Source: UBA3263 sp964554335
GTDB taxonomy: Bacteria; Bacteroidota; Bacteroidia; Bacteroidales; Muribaculaceae
DNA length: 5,397 nt
Assembly (NCBI GenBank): GCA_964554335.1
Contig: CAZKOF010000081.1
Location: forward strand, 1-5,397
Reading direction: 5' to 3'
Positions 5,383 to 5,397 of the stretch are shown one piece after another; position 1 is the first letter of the stretch, and each line of letters opens with the position of its first letter. A model generated the notes under the pieces. That model searched no databases. It saw only the letters and a program-made list of their open reading frames with translations, and had not been told where the DNA came from. Made by a program: the position numbers and the translations under genes.

Positions 5383-5397
5383 AAGCTGAAAGACCTT

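Overview
The window looks like chromosomal DNA from a Bacteroidota bacterium, most likely order Bacteroidales; a Muribaculaceae-like gut lineage is a guess from the moderate GC content and protein style. Three things support this. The proteins belong to Bacteroidales families: a DUF3575 barrel, an OmpA-like protein with the SPEG motif, and a carboxypeptidase-D-type regulatory domain ending in EVIVTA. Two promoters match the Bacteroides consensus (TTTG, 19-20 bp, TAnnTTTG). The tRNA gene has no encoded CCA. All genes lie on the minus strand.

Layout, in the direction of transcription from high to low coordinates. At 5254-5397 there is no gene, but it holds the promoter of a tRNA-Pro(GGG) gene (5179-5253), which is followed by a strong hairpin terminator (5129-5160). 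A second promoter (5045-5075) drives a three-gene cell-envelope operon. Its first gene encodes a DUF3575 outer-membrane-type protein (4435-4941, with its real N-terminus probably at 5011). The second encodes a 693-residue exported protein made of a carboxypeptidase-D-like domain, an OmpA-like domain and TPR-like helices (2337-4418). The third encodes a protein of four tandem beta-barrel-like modules, split over two overlapping frames (1715-2344 and 73-1731). A hairpin at 20-56, stable only as minus-strand RNA, closes the operon.

The most notable feature is that the first and third genes are each broken by one extra base in a homopolymer. In the DUF3575 gene a perfect signal peptide starting at ATG 5011 is out of frame with the barrel because of a run of nine T (4943-4951). 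In the last gene a run of six C (1719-1724) puts a stop codon inside the last strand of module 1. Removing one base from each run gives intact exported proteins of 191 and 756 residues. Whether this is assembly error, phase variation or programmed slippage cannot be decided here.

Inference on function: the operon encodes envelope components, namely a small barrel, a periplasmic protein with OmpA-like and TPR-like parts that may link to peptidoglycan or to partners, and a large multi-module outer-membrane protein. DUF3575 and OmpA-like genes are often paired in Bacteroidales, including in fimbrial loci, but no fimbrillin or other surface subunit is visible here, so the biological role is unknown.
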